DNA of 64,000 nt from Spiroplasma floricola 23-6 (GTDB lineage Bacteria; Bacillota_I; Bacilli_A; Mycoplasmatales; Mycoplasmataceae). The notes beneath the pieces were generated by a model, which was given only the letters and a program-made list of their open reading frames with translations, did not search any database and was not told the origin of the DNA. Position numbers and translations under genes: made by a program. Of the stretch, positions 23,312-35,610 are shown piece after piece. The stretch spans positions 1,042,001-1,106,000 of the forward strand of contig NZ_CP025057.1 of assembly GCF_002813555.1 (NCBI RefSeq), in the 5' to 3' direction. How positions within the stretch are numbered: the stretch's first letter is position 1; each line of letters opens with the position of its first letter.

Positions 23312-24586
23312 CTAATATTCTCCTCAATCTAATTTATCAAATGTCAAATCTTCTTTAACTTCAATTTTATAAGTTTCTTTATTTAAAGCATCATCTCATT
23401 TTGAACTTAATTCTGGTTTTAAATTAATATTAGATTTAATATTAACTTTTGATTTTTGATGAGCAACTTTTAAATATTCAAATGCCTCAGGAGCTTTTTT
23501 AAAGCCATTTTCAGACATTGTAGAAGCAATTTTATAAATATAGTTCGGAACTATTTGACCTTTATTTTTTAAGAAAACAAAATCAAATAAACAATTGATA
23601 ACTCCATTTCTTAATTTATATTTATTTTGTAAAATTTCAATTATTTCTTCAAATTTTTTATCTAACTGTTTTATTTTTTTATCTTTAGAAATTAATAAAG
23701 CTAATAAATATTCTTCTGGTTCAATTGTTTCCATTTCACTTAATTTTTGATTTTTTTGTTTTAACATATTTAATTCAACATCAAATTCTGGGATTGTTTC
23801 AGAGAATTCCTCTTTTTTAAAGATAAGTTTTGCAACTTCTTTATAAAATTTTGAGTTACTAAAAGAGCAAGAATCCTTTTCATAAATTTTTTTAATAATT
23901 TCTTTTATTTCAAATTGACTAATATTATAAGAACCAAAAACATCTTCAATTGCCTTTTTAATGATTTCATCATTTTCACTAATAGTAATATCTTCTTTTT
24001 TTAAAGCATTAAGTAAATTAGCATAATCTAAACCTTTTAATAAAGCATTTGTTCTTTTTGGTTTAGCTTTAATCATAGCAGCTTCAGATGTTTTTAATTC
24101 TTCAATCTCTCCAAAAACTTCAACAAATTTGGATGAAGTATCTTTGTAACCACTTTCTAAAGTTAACTCTCCTTCATCTCTAAAAGTAAATCTAATTAAT
24201 TCATAATCTTCTTTTTTTATTTTGCTCAATAAAGCATTATTAAATACTTTATTGTTAAAAAATTCTACTGGTTCTAAAGGTGAATATATATTAAATATTA
24301 TTGTATTTTTACTTTTATTTTCTAAAGTTCTTAATAAACCAAGAGCTTCTAATTTCTTGAAATATTTAGACAATATATTTTTAGAAATTCCTGTTATTTT
24401 AGATAATCTGGTATTTGATAAGGTTATTGTTTTAAATTCACTTATTATATAAGATTCATTTATTAATGTGAAATACAACGAAACTGCTTTTGATCCTATT
24501 ATTGGCTGATACAAGTAAGTTATTATTTTATTATTTGAACTATCTATTATATTTTTAAGAACAACTCTGTAACTAAACTCATCCAT
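23312..24586 (-). CDS. dnaB: Replication initiation and membrane attachment protein DnaB
   Basis: A 424-residue DnaB of the low-GC Gram-positive type (primosome assembly, not the helicase). The N terminus MDEFSYRVVLKNIIDSSNNK followed by YLYQPIIGSKAVSLY is typical, as are winged-helix and DnaB2/DnaD-like regions further on. TGA-encoded Trp occur near the C terminus (KWDDAL, LDWGEY). GGGAGG lies upstream of the ATG. Confidence 0.9.
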
Positions 24587-24694
24587 GAATTACCTCCCAA
24601 ATACTCTGCTTCTTAATAATAAGAAAAATGAAAAAAAATGAAATACATTTAATAATTTTTATGAAATTGACTATCATTTGTTAATAAAAATCAT

Positions 24695-24724
24695 TAAAAA
24701 AACCCTATTTTAAAGGGGTTTTTT
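24695..24724. terminator. Terminator after mutM
   Basis: Stem AAAACCCT/AGGGGTTTT with one bulged G, T-rich on both sides; it ends the polA-mutM transcript before the dnaB promoter. Confidence 0.8.
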
Positions 24725-24738
24725 AAGTTATCCACATT

Positions 24739-25572
24739 TTAATATAGATTTTGGCATTCTGGACAAAAATATGTTCCTCTACCATTAACTTTTATTTTTT
24801 CTATAATTCTTCCACAATCAAAACACGGTTTTGATTTTCTCAAGTGAACTTTTAGCTCTCTTTGAAATTTACCATCAATACCTTGTTCAGGTTGATAACT
24901 ATCGATTGTTGAACCTCCAAGCTCAATTGATCTGTTCAATATTTTTATTGAAGATTTTAAAATATCATTATAATTTTTTAAACCTAAAGCACTTGCTCTT
25001 TTTTCTGGATGAATTTTTGAATCAAAGAGAATTTCATCTGCATAAATATTGCCAATTCCTGATATTTTTGTTTGATCAAGAAGAACAGTTTTTATATGTT
25101 TATTTGATTTAGACATTATATCCATCAAATACTGACCGTTTAAAGTGCTATTAAAGGGCTCTGGGCCTATTTTATTAATAGGTTTTTCATTTCTAAAAGT
25201 TAATTTATCTTGTAAATGAAAAGTTCCAAATTTTCTTGTATCATTATATATCATAAATTTATCATCGCTTAATTCAAATATGGCTTCTACATGCTTTGTA
25301 TCATATAAAGTTCCTTTATCATATACAAATCATTTTCCTTCCATTCTTAAATGACTGATTAAAACTAAATCTTGCAATTCAAAAATGATATGTTTTGCTA
25401 TTCTTGAAATATTGTCTATTTTTCGACCTTTCAGTTTTTCTTCAAATTCACCAATTTTAATATCTGTTTTAATTAAATTTGGATAAGTTATTTTTACATT
25501 TTGAATAGTAAGACCTTTAACTTTTGAATTTAGAACTCTAACTACGGTTTCTACTTCTGGTAATTCAGGCAT
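24739..25572 (-). CDS. mutM: Formamidopyrimidine-DNA glycosylase
   Basis: A 277-residue base-excision repair enzyme for 8-oxoguanine. It begins with MPELPEVETV, where the Pro after Met is the catalytic nucleophile, carries ISGIGNIYADEILF and HPE, and ends in a zinc finger CFDCGRII...CPEC. Trp codons are TGA. Its ribosome binding site AGGAGG overlaps the end of polA, and polA-mutM is a familiar Firmicutes pair. Confidence 0.96.
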
Positions 25573-25586
25573 TATTTAAGCCTCCT

Positions 25587-28283
25587 TTATTTTAAATTAA
25601 ATCAATCACTTGCTTGTGAGTAATTAATTTCTAATTTTACAAGAGCTTCTCTATTTTTATTTGATATTTTTAGCAAATCATTGTATGCTTCTTTCATTAT
25701 ATCAAGAACCATATTTTTAACTTTTTCAAGTTCTGATTTTTTAACTAATAAAATAATTTCATCATGTATTTGAGCAACCATTTTTGATTTCAATTTATTT
25801 TTATTTAAATTTTCAAAAACATTTATCATTGCAACTTTTAATATATCTGCTGCAGTTCCTTGAATTGGAGCATTAACTGCTGCTCTTTCACCAAATTGTT
25901 TGATCATATAATTTGAGTTATTTAACTCATAAATATATCTTCTTCTATTTCCCTGAGTTTCCACATAGCCATTTTCATAACCAAATTTAATAACTTCTTC
26001 TTTAAACTTTAAAATTTGAGGAAAAGCTTTATAATATGCTTTAATATATTCTTTTGCTTGTGCTATTGATATTTTTAAGTCCTTAGCCAAACCAAAATCA
26101 CTTAATCCATAAAGAATCCCAAAGTTGAATACTTTAGCTACTCTTCTTTGCTCTGAACTTACTTTATCTTCTTCATTTAAATTGAAAATACTTCTTGCAG
26201 CTTCTGAATGTATATCTCGATCCATTGAAAAAATTTCAATTAGTTTTTCTTCTTTGACAATATCTGCAAGTACTCTTAGTTCAATTTGAGAATAATCGAA
26301 ACTTAAATAAAGATTTTCTTCATTTGTAACAAATATTTTTCTTACATTTTTTTGTTCTTCATCTCTTATAGAAATATTTTGCATGTTGGGATAACTAGAA
26401 CTTAATCTTCCTGTATTTGTAAGGGTTTGATTAAATATTGTATGAACTTTATTATCTGAATGAATAAACTTCTCAAAACCTTTTAAATATGTTGAATGCA
26501 ATTTGCTATATTTCCTAAAAGCAATAATTTTTGAAATTACTGGATGCTTATCTTCTAATAAGTCCAATGTTTCTCTATCAGTGCTTCCTTTATTATAATC
26601 TGGCAGCTTTAATTTATCAAATAAAAGCTCTTTCAATTGTTTTGGAGATCCTATATTAAAATCTTCATCAATAAATTCTTTTAAATCCCCTCGAATTTCA
26701 AACTCTAAGTTTTTTAGTAATTCTAGAATTTCTTTTTCTTGATAAGCCAATTCTTGCTTATCAACTTCAATACCTTCAACTTCCATATCAATTAAAACTT
26801 TTGCAAATGGAAATTCAATTTTTTCATATAGATTTAGTTGCTCTTTTTCTTGTAATTGCTTTATAATTTCTTTTTCATATTCTTTAATAAATAAGGATTT
26901 GCTAACTAAATAGTCCATTTTAATTTTTTCATCAATTAAATGTGTTTTTTTAACACCTTTTCCAAAAATTTCTTCAAATGTTTTTATTTCATTTGAAGAA
27001 TCAATCATAACAATGTGCTGTTCAAAAGTTGATTTAATGTTTGAATTAAGTATATAACATGCAATCATCATGTCATAGATAAAAAGTTCAGGTTTTATCT
27101 TATAGCCCATTTTTTTAAAAGCAATAACTGTCTTTTTAACATCATAAGTTTTAAACTTTGAATTTAGTAAAAAAGCTTGAAACTGATCATCTATTACAGA
27201 TTCAGTTCAATTAAAAATATTTATCTCCTTACTAGTATTAAAAGAATAATAAAAATTACCTTTTGAATTAACAATTGACAATCCTATAACATCACTTACA
27301 TGATAATTATCGTTTAAAGTTTCTAAATAAATATAATTGTGTTCATCATTAAATGTGTTATCTCATTTATCAAGTATCTTATATTCTAATTTTATTTCAT
27401 CTGTAGTTTCTTCATTTTTAGAACTGTATTTTTTAAGAAGAGAGTTCATTTCATATCTAATAAAAAAATCTCTCATGTTTGCAAAATTAATCTCTGTTTT
27501 AGTAAAATCAATTTTATCTAAATTCATATCTTTATGAATTGTTGCAATTTCTTTTGAAAGAAAAGCATCATCTTTTCCTGCTATCAATTTAAGCTGTTTT
27601 GCACCTTTAATACTTTCAATATTATTATAGATATCTTCTAAGGTTTTAAACTCTTGTAATAATTCTTTTGCAGTTTTTTCTCCAATACCTGTAACACCTT
27701 TTATATTATCTGATGAGTCTCCTCTTAAACCTTTATAATCAATAACTTGTTCAGGACTAATTCCTCATTTCTCAAATAATTTTTCTTTGTTATAAACAAT
27801 TAAATCACTTGTTCCAATTTGAGGAGATAAAACATAAGTTTTATCAGATATTAACTGATACATATCTTGATCACTTGTTAATATATGAGTTTCAGCTTCT
27901 TTATTTGATTCAAGAATTTTCGAGATAGTTCCAATAATATCATCTGCTTCATAATTGTCTGCTTCAAATCATTGAATATTTGCATTTGTTAAAAACTCTC
28001 TAACAATTGGAAATTGCATAATAAGTTCTGAAGGAGTTTTGGCTCTTCCAGCTTTATAATCTTTTAATTTATCATGTCTAAAAGTTTTTTTACCTTTATC
28101 AAATGCAACTTTTATGCAAAAATAGTCATTTTTTTCAATAATGTTCATAAGCATATTAATAAACGAATATACAGCATTTGTTGGTATACCACTTTTTGTA
28201 GTTAAAGTTGCTCTTCCATAAGAGCTATAAAATGCTCTAAAAATTAAAGCATTACCATCGACAAGCAAGAATTTATTTTTCAT
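25587..28283 (-). CDS. polA: DNA polymerase I
   Basis: An 898-residue family A polymerase for repair and Okazaki-fragment processing. N-terminal 5'-3' exonuclease domain (LLVDGNALIFRAFYS, ADDIIGT, DYKGLRGDSSDNI, GIGEKTA). The middle domain lacks the acidic residues of a proofreading exonuclease. Polymerase motifs A (FDYSQIELR), B (RRVAKVFNFGILYGLS) and C (QIHDEI) are all intact. Numerous Trp are TGA, so the gene is in several pieces under the standard code; it continues four codons past the last such TGA. Confidence 0.96.
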
Positions 28284-28311
28284 ATTTTTTCACCATTAAT
28301 TCTATAATAAC

Positions 28312-28338
28312 AAAAAAAGTACTTGTAGTACTTTTTTT
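28312..28338 (-). terminator. dnaE terminator
   Basis: Stem AAAAAAAGTACT/AGTACTTTTTTT with loop TGT, placed at the dnaE stop codon; it separates dnaE from polA. Confidence 0.8.
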
Positions 28339-31333
28339 ATATCTCTTTAATAACTTCAAGTAAAACCGCATTTATTTTATTATTAAATTTTTGAGTTTTT
28401 ATTTTAATAATTAAATTTTTACCTAAATTTAATTTGGTTTTAAAACTATCATAAACAGATGAAAATACTGTTATCATCATTATTTCAGTTTCATCTGCAA
28501 TGTCTAAAAATGCCATTTGATTGCCATTCTTATCTTTTTTAGTGACAATATTTTCTATATTAATTAAAACTTCACAAATAACTCCTTCATTTTTCAAAGT
28601 ATTTAATGTTCTTAGTTTATCTCCATTTATTATTTTTTTTCTAATAATTGATAATGGATGAGATGATACAAAAAAACCTAAATATTCTTTTTCAAAACCA
28701 ATTATCTCTTCTGGTTTATCTTTTCTTTTTTCTAATTCCAAAATAATATCTGGATCATTTAATAAAGTTGCTGTTGAAGCTAAATTAAATATCTGATCTT
28801 TTTTCAATATTAAATCTTTTCTTGAGAAACCAAAGCAATCAAATGCTCCTGAATAAACTAAAGCAATGTATCTTTGTTCGGTCAATCCCTTATCTTTCAT
28901 ATTTCCAATAAATAAAAGAATATTGTTAAATGCTGTTTTATTTGTTTTAAATAGCTCTTTAATATTTTTCAAAAATTCTGGACCAATATATTTTATTACA
29001 TTTAAAGGTATATTTATCATATTGTTATGATAAATATACACACTATTTGGATTTTTAATTGTTGGGGGATTTATATTAAATCCTGCATTCTTTATTTCAT
29101 TTAAATACTGTGAGGTTTTAACTTCATTTCTAATTGAACCATTTAATAAAGAACAATAAAAAGATGATTTATAATTTGCTTTTAAATATGCCATTCAATA
29201 ACTTATTAATGAGTATGCAATGGCATGTGATTTATTAAATCCATATAAAGCAAATTTCTCAATATAAGCTCAAATTTCTGTTGCCTTATTACTAGTATAT
29301 TGATTTTTAATTGCTGATTGTATAAATTCTTCTTTAAATTGAGCCATTAAATTCTTATCTTTTTTACCAATTGCTCGTCTAACAACATCTGCTTTACTTA
29401 AACTCATACTTGCTACTCTTTGCAAAATCTCCATAATTTGTTCTTGATAAACTATAATTCCAAAAGTTGGTTGTAATATATCTTCTATATTTTTATCAAT
29501 AGAGTATTTTAATTCTTTATTATTTTTTCTTTCAATAAATAAAGGAATATTATCTTGAGGTCCTGGTCTATATAAAGCACTAGTTAATGCTATATCATCA
29601 ACTGAGTTAACTTTCATTTTTATCAAAACATCTGTCATTCCAGGTGATTCTAATTGAAATATACCACTTGTATCTCCATTTCTTAAGAGTTCAAATGTTT
29701 TTTTGTCATTTAAAGGAATGTTTTCTAAAACTACATCCACTTTATCTACTATTTTAATGTTTCTCAAAATCTCTTGAATTATTGAAAGATTTCTTAGACC
29801 TAAAATATCTGTTTTAATTAAACCTATTTCTTCTAAATAGTTCATTGAGAATTGAGTTTGAGAGATTCCATTAATACCAATTTTTGTTGGAACAACTTTA
29901 TATAAATCTATATTTGAGAATACAACTCCAGCTGCATGAGTTCCAGTTTGTCTTGGCAGTCCAATTATTTTTTCACTTATTTCAAAAATTTGAGGATATT
30001 TTTCTTTATACTTTCTAAGTGTTTCACTATCTTCTAAAGCAAGCGATAAATCCTTTATATTTTTTTCATTAATTTGTTTTGTCATATGATTTATATCATT
30101 TATAGACACATCAAAAATTCTTCCACAATCACGCAAGGCATTTTTTATTCCAATTGTTTGAAAAGTTGTTATTGTTGCAAAATGATTTTTTCCATACTTA
30201 TTAAATAGATACTCTAAAATTTCTTCTCTTCTATCATCTTGAAAATCAAGATCAATATCTGGAAGTGTTATTCTATCTATATTTAAGAATCTTTCAAACA
30301 AAAGTTTTCACTCAATTGGATCTAATTTTGTAATTTTTAAAAGAAATGCTACTAAACTTCCTGCAGCAGATCCTCTACCTGGACCATATAAAATCTTTAA
30401 TCTAATGCACTCATAAATTATGTCATGAACTATTAAAAAATAATCTTCAAAACCCATCTTATTAATAACTTCTAATTCATAATATAATCTAGTTTTATAA
30501 AGTTTTTTATCTAAAATATTTTTTAATAACAAATATTCTTCTAATAGTTCTTCACATATTATTTTTAAGTATTCTTTTGAGGGCATTTTTTTACTATTTG
30601 GATATTTTAAAAAATGCTTTTCATAATTGAAAATATTTTCAATATCAATTAAAGAAGTAATTTTTGAAATATTATTTACATGATTTTCAACTTTTATATA
30701 ATTTGAAATTAACTCTTTTGAAAAATAATAATTTTTTTCTAAATTTGAAAGTTCTGTAATTAATTTTCCTTCTTTAATTGCAATCAAAGTTTTATAAACT
30801 GGATATTCATTTTCATGAAGAAAGTTAATTTCATTTGCAAAAACTACATTAGAGTGCTTTTTAAAATAAGAAGAATTATGTTTTGTAATCCCTATATAGA
30901 AATTTTTATCACTTAATATTGATTTAAATTTTTCTAAATATTTATCAACATTTTCAACTGAAAAACTAGATATAACTATAAGATCATTAGATATTGTTTT
31001 TCAAAATAGACTTTCTAAGTGTTCTAAATTAATTTTGTCATTTTGATTAATATAAGAACTAATATAACTTATTTCTTCAAAACCCTTATTATTTTTTGCA
31101 TATATTAAAATATTTCCAAAAGATAAATCAAAACTTAATCCAATAACTGGTTTAAGTTTTTTTTCTTTTGCTTTTTCATAAAACTCTGCAGCACCATACA
31201 TTGTATTCTTATCAGCATAAAAGGCAAAATCATGATTATTTAACTTTAAAAAATTCAAATAATCTTCTATTCTAATTGTAGAATTTAAGAAATTATAACA
31301 ACTTTGAACATTAAATAAATTTAAATACTCCAT
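28337..31333 (-). CDS. dnaE: DNA polymerase III alpha subunit, DnaE type
   Basis: A 998-residue family C polymerase, read through TGA-encoded Trp. Catalytic motif LPDIDLDFQDDRR, GPGRGSAAGSLVAF, ALYRPGPQDN and GTHAAGVVFS are present, and an OB fold occupies the last 100 residues (VICEVLINIENIV). The PHP domain is degenerate: at the HxHS metal site the sequence reads NVQS, so it probably has no nuclease activity. In Mollicutes a PolC polymerase usually does leading-strand synthesis and DnaE assists. The ATG at 31333 is chosen because GAGGT lies just upstream; the GTG four codons earlier would overlap it. Confidence 0.95.
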
Positions 31334-31715
31334 ATAAGACCTCACTTTTCTTATTTTACATCATTAATAAAAAAACACCATTTTATTAGTTTAAACATAT
31401 CTTAGTAAGTATATTTTTTATAGTTAGCTTTATATTTCATTGTAAAATTTTTAAAGATTTTCCTTTTAATTTAAAAACCTTTTTAATAATTTTGACTTAT
31501 AAAATAAATGTAAAAATATATTTTATAAAATAGCTCTATTCTATTTTTAAAATTAAATATTAAAAAATCTTCTAAATTAGAAAACCGGTATTATAATATT
31601 ATTTTTATTATAAGTTTTATATTTAGAAGATTATATTTAATAAATTTAGAAACTATTTTAAATTATTTAACTTTTTTTATCTTATTAAAGAAGATTTAAA
31701 CTATTTTAAGAGAGT
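31334..31715. other. Intergenic region upstream of dnaE with a long hairpin
   Basis: No coding potential seen. It holds the dnaE ribosome binding site and presumably its promoter, many A/T-rich runs, and at 31562-31632 a nested inverted repeat: outer arms AATCTTCTAAAT/ATTTAGAAGATT, inner arms TTATAATA/TATTATAA, followed on the minus strand by T6. This looks like a large terminator for the gene ending at 31716. Confidence 0.55.
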
Positions 31716-32471
31716 TTAAATTTCAGATAATTTTAACTCCTGCTTATCTAAAAGCGAGAAAAAATTCTCTATTAAAATCGTTGATATTTTATTAGCTTCA
31801 TATAAATTTTGTCCTACTATAATTTGTAAGTTTAGTGGATTTTTTGCATAAAATCAAAATAAACTACCATTTGCTCTTAAATATCAAAAAAATATTTTTA
31901 TTTTTTTATAATTATCTTCAGTTTTCTTTAAATTTGCTATTTTTCTTTTTAAGTACTTTTGACATCTTTGAAAATGCTTATTAACTTGATCAATTTTGCT
32001 TGTATCTTCTATTTCAAAGGATTTATAACTTAATTTTTTTGGCATTTCTTGTCTTAATTCTTTAAATCCATCTAATGCTTCTTTTTTATTTAAAAACTTT
32101 ACTTTTTTTAATCTTTTATATATTAGAAAATAAGCAAATATTAAAATTTCTAATAAGCAAATAAAATATATAATTGAAATTACAATAATATAACTTAAAA
32201 ATTCTTTCTCTTCTGGTTTTATTAAAAAAGCTGCTCATATATATATAGAAGTCATTAAAACAAAAACAACAAATGTTTGAATATAAAACTTATAAAGCTC
32301 TCTTTTAAGAACTAAAAAATCCTTTTTAAAATTACTATAATTATTAAATGCGCTAATTACATTTTGAATTATAATTTTATAAGAATAAATCGAAAGTTGA
32401 ATAAAAATTGGAACCAATAAAGAAAATGTTAACCCTACAATTATTATAATTAGATATCCTTGTCAATCCAT
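31716..32471 (-). CDS. Membrane protein paired with a secreted hydrophobic protein
   Basis: A 251-residue protein with an N-terminal hydrophobic segment (YLIIIIVGLTFSLLVPIFI) and two more near residues 65-85 and 95-120, then a long Lys-rich cytosolic helical part. Four Trp are TGA. GAGGGGG lies upstream of the ATG, 16 bases after the stop of the secreted protein gene, so the two are cotranscribed. The size and topology would fit an immunity-type or accessory membrane protein for that partner, but no family is recognised. Confidence 0.75.
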
Positions 32472-32487
32472 TTTTTATATACCCCCT

Positions 32488-33444
32488 CTAAAAATTATAA
32501 TTAATTCAACTTGCTACTGCTACTGCAATTGATATAACTGCTACTACTGCTGGCATAGCTCAAATAAATGGTGTTGCAGTTGCTGTGAAACTTACTAATA
32601 CTGTTTTAGCAATTCTTCCTAAAGCTTGAGCTGCATTTATTGCAACACTACCTGCATTCCTAGCTTTATCTCATTTCTCGGCTTTTTCATCATAAGCAAG
32701 TAAAGCTCCTGATAAACCAGCTGTCACAAGACCTGAACCAATAGAAATTGCTGTACAACCTGCTGCCCATGGAATAGTTGCTCCAAGAGTTCAAGGAGCT
32801 GCCGCATAGAAACCTGCAGCTGCTACTGCAGAAGCTGCAGTTAAAGTTACAAATGAAATCTTTGCAGTTTTTAATCTTGATACTAATTCTCCATTTTTTT
32901 GATAAGCACTTGAAAATGAAATATTATATTTTTCCACATTTTCACTATTATTTATATAATTAAAACTCTCTTTATAAGAATTTTTTAATTTTGTTTCTTC
33001 TAAATATGAGTTAGTTAATGTACTATAATTTTGCTCCTGATATGTTGATATTTGTTTATTATATTCCTTTTCAAACTGAGGATATTTTGCTTTAATAAAG
33101 TCTAATGCTTTATCTAGACTAATATTTTGTTCAGTAAATTTATTAATTATTTTTTCAGATTCTTCTTTAGCTTTTTGTAAATAAGTATCTTTAATATTGT
33201 TTTGACTTAATTGTTTATTAACTATATTTTTATTGTTAGATACATCATTTGCAAATTGCAATGGCATATCTCTATTAAAAATATCAAAAGTCATTTTTTT
33301 TACTTCTGCTCATTCTACAGAATTTAAATTACTTTCATCACTTTTTACATTATTATGAATAACATTTTTTGATGAAGATAATGTTACACTAAAAGCTGAA
33401 GATGATAATCCTACTGATGTTAAAATTGATAGTAATTTTTTCAT
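32488..33444 (-). CDS. Secreted protein with Ala/Gly-rich hydrophobic hairpins
   Basis: A 318-residue protein. MKKLLSILTSVGLSSSAFSV is a signal-peptide-like start with no lipobox. Residues of roughly 50-215 are hydrophilic and helical. They are followed by two long small-residue hydrophobic stretches (ISFVTLTAASAVAAAGFYAA..., about 60 residues, and TATPFIWAMPAVVAVISIAV near the end). Such buried hydrophobic hairpins resemble those of pore-forming toxins, but this is only a compositional likeness. AAGAGG lies upstream. Cotranscribed with the following membrane protein. Confidence 0.78.
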
Positions 33445-33611
33445 ATATAATTCCTCTTAAATTATCTTTCTATATCATAATTATATTTCCATAACACTTA
33501 AATATTCTTTTATAATATAAAAACTCTTTTAAGTTTTCAGCATTTTATAGTAATTTTATTTCTATGATTTCTATTTATATTTTTTTGTAATTAGACATAT
33601 AAATAAATAAT

Positions 33612-33686
33612 AAAAAAAATCTTCTAAGTTATAGAATTTAATCTTATGATAAAATTTTCTATCATAAATTCTATATCTTGAAGATT
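33612..33686 (-). terminator. Long hairpin terminator after the J-domain gene
   Basis: On the minus strand, arms AATCTTC/GAAGATT at the base, then ATAGAATTTATGATA against TATCATAA...AATTCTAT, followed by T8. The basal arms match those of the hairpin at 31562-31632, so the two hairpins bracket the secreted/membrane protein pair. Confidence 0.6.
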
Positions 33687-33709
33687 ACATTTATTATTTA
33701 AATAATTTT

Positions 33710-34117
33710 TTATTTTCTTCTATTAAAATCTTCTACAATTGTTTCATAAGCATTATTAATTTTTGTCATTTCTGCTTGTGCTTCAACCTTATTTGGGTTT
33801 TTATCAGGGTGATTTTTTTTAGCCAACTCTATATATCTTTTCTTAACTTCCTTTAAAGAACATCCTCTAACTAAACCAAGAGCTTGATAAGCTTGTTCTA
33901 ATTGAGATTCTCCTTGATAAAAATCTGAATAAGATCTTGATTGATCATAACCTGCTCCTCCAACTGTATCTTCATTTGAATAACGACTTTGACTATTATC
34001 ATTATTTCTTGTTCTTCCTCCATTTCTTCGTCTTCTTCCACCAAAAAGTAAATCAAATATAAAAATAATAAAAATAACATTCAATATTCTAAATATAAAC
34101 CTTAATAATTCATCCAT
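33710..34117 (-). CDS. Membrane-anchored J-domain protein
   Basis: A 135-residue protein with an N-terminal hydrophobic anchor (FIFRILNVIFIIFIFDLLF), an Arg/Gly/Asn-rich linker, and a C-terminal J domain: QAYQALGL then KKRYIELAKKNHPDKNPNK with the HPD that stimulates Hsp70 ATPase. It lacks the Gly/Phe and zinc regions of DnaJ, so it is a type III J protein that would recruit DnaK to the membrane. Position between a tail-anchored protein and the secreted pair hints at a role in export or membrane protein handling. Confidence 0.88.
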   Translation of the reverse strand: MDELLRFIFRILNVIFIIFIFDLLFGGRRRRNGGRTRNNDNSQSRYSNEDTVGGAGYDQSRSYSDFYQGESQLEQAYQALGLVRGCSLKEVKKRYIELAKKNHPDKNPNKVEAQAEMTKINNAYETIVEDFNRRK

Positions 34118-34131
34118 ACTCTCACTTCTTT

Positions 34132-34425
34132 CTATTTAACAACAAGTCACACGATTAATAAAACTATTAACAATAATATAATTATATACGCTGTTAGTTT
34201 ATAAATGAAATAATTTGCCTTTCCTTTTTTATTTTTATTATTAATTTCAGGTTTTTTTTCTTTTAAATGTTGTTTTTTTATTTCAGTTATAATTAGAGAT
34301 TCGTCTTGATAGTTTTCAATTTCAAATTCTTGATCATAGCCTAATGTTTCACTGTTAATTACATTACCATTAAAAACTCCAAATTTATTATTTTGTTGCT
34401 TTTTCTTTTTTTTGCTATTTTTCAA
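34132..34425 (-). CDS. Small tail-anchored protein, TTG start
   Basis: A 97-residue protein with a very basic start (KNSKKKKKQQNNK), a charged middle and a C-terminal hydrophobic anchor (YIIILLLIVLLIVWLVV) containing a TGA-encoded Trp. The start is TTG at 34425 with AAGGTGAG upstream, overlapping the last 11 bases of thiI. No family recognised. Confidence 0.65.
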
Positions 34426-35599
34426 CTAACTCACCTTCTCTTCATATATATATTTTAATTAAATTTTTAACAGTATACTCAATCATTTCATCTAATAGTA
34501 AACTTTCTTCTTGTTTAATAGCTATAAATGTTTTTGGTTTTGTAACAGGATTTTTGGGAACATACATTGAACACACATCATCAAAAGGCAATATTGATGT
34601 TTCATATGTATCTATTTTTTTTGATATTTCTATAATTTCTTCTTTATCATATGTTAACACTGGTCTTAATATTGGTAAATCAGATACTTGATTTATAACA
34701 TGAATTGATTCAATGGTTTGACTTGCAACTTGTCCTAATGATTCACCTGTAATTATTGCTTGTGCTCCTATAATATTTGATAACTTGTTTGCAATTCTGA
34801 TAAATATTCTTCTCATAATTGTAATTCTGTATGATTCTTCTTTAATGTGCATTAACTCTTTTAAGATCATAGAGAAATCACAAACATAAAGTGAAAAATT
34901 AGCTTGATTATATTTTTCTATTTTACTTGCTAATTTAAAAACTTTGTCCAATGCTTCTTTAGAAGTATGGGGAGGTGTCATAAAATGTAAGAAATCAACT
35001 TGCATTCCTCTCTTTAAAGTTAAATAGCTTGCAACTGGTGAATCAATTCCTCCACTAAGCAATGATAATCCCTTACTACTTACTCCAACAGGAAGTCCTT
35101 TTAAAGCACTAATTCTAGATGTAAATATAAAAGCACCATTATGTTTTATAATAACTGTTAATTTTAATTCTGGATTGTGAACATCTACTTTAATATTTTG
35201 ATTATTTTTTAATATATTTACAGCAATTTTTGTCTTTAGCTCCTGAGAATTTATTGCAAAGCCTTTATCTTTTCTTTCAACTTCAACTTTAAAAGTGCCT
35301 AAATGATTTTTGCATATTTCCAAAGTTTTGTTTAAAATAATTTCTTCATTTTTTTCAACAATTTCAACTATTGACAAAGAGTATATTCCAAAGATATTTT
35401 GCAGTATACTACATATTTCATCTAATTTTGATTGTTCTTTTATTTCTAAAACTAAGTTATTGTGATCTTTTTTATAAACTATAATTTCTTTATATTTCTT
35501 AAGCTTAAATTTGATATTTTGTATTAACTTACTTATAAAAGTATTTCTATTATTTCCTTTTAAAGTTAATTCTCCATATCTTATTAATACGTTTTTCAT
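34415..35599 (-). CDS. thiI: tRNA 4-thiouridine sulfurtransferase ThiI
   Basis: A 394-residue enzyme that thiolates U8 of tRNA; in organisms without thiamine synthesis this is its main role. Start MKNVLIRYGELTLKGNNR is typical, then a THUMP domain, then the PP-loop SGGIDSPVASYLTLKRG, and GESLGQVASQT further on. No rhodanese domain, as in other Firmicutes relatives. The real end lies beyond a TGA-encoded Trp (IYIWREGE). Confidence 0.95.
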
Positions 35600-35610
35600 T
35601 GATTCCCTCT

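Noticed and set aside
33898-34080. 60-codon minus-strand frame inside the J-domain gene
   Set aside because: Out-of-frame shadow of the J-domain protein, whose HPD motif and anchor fix the true frame.
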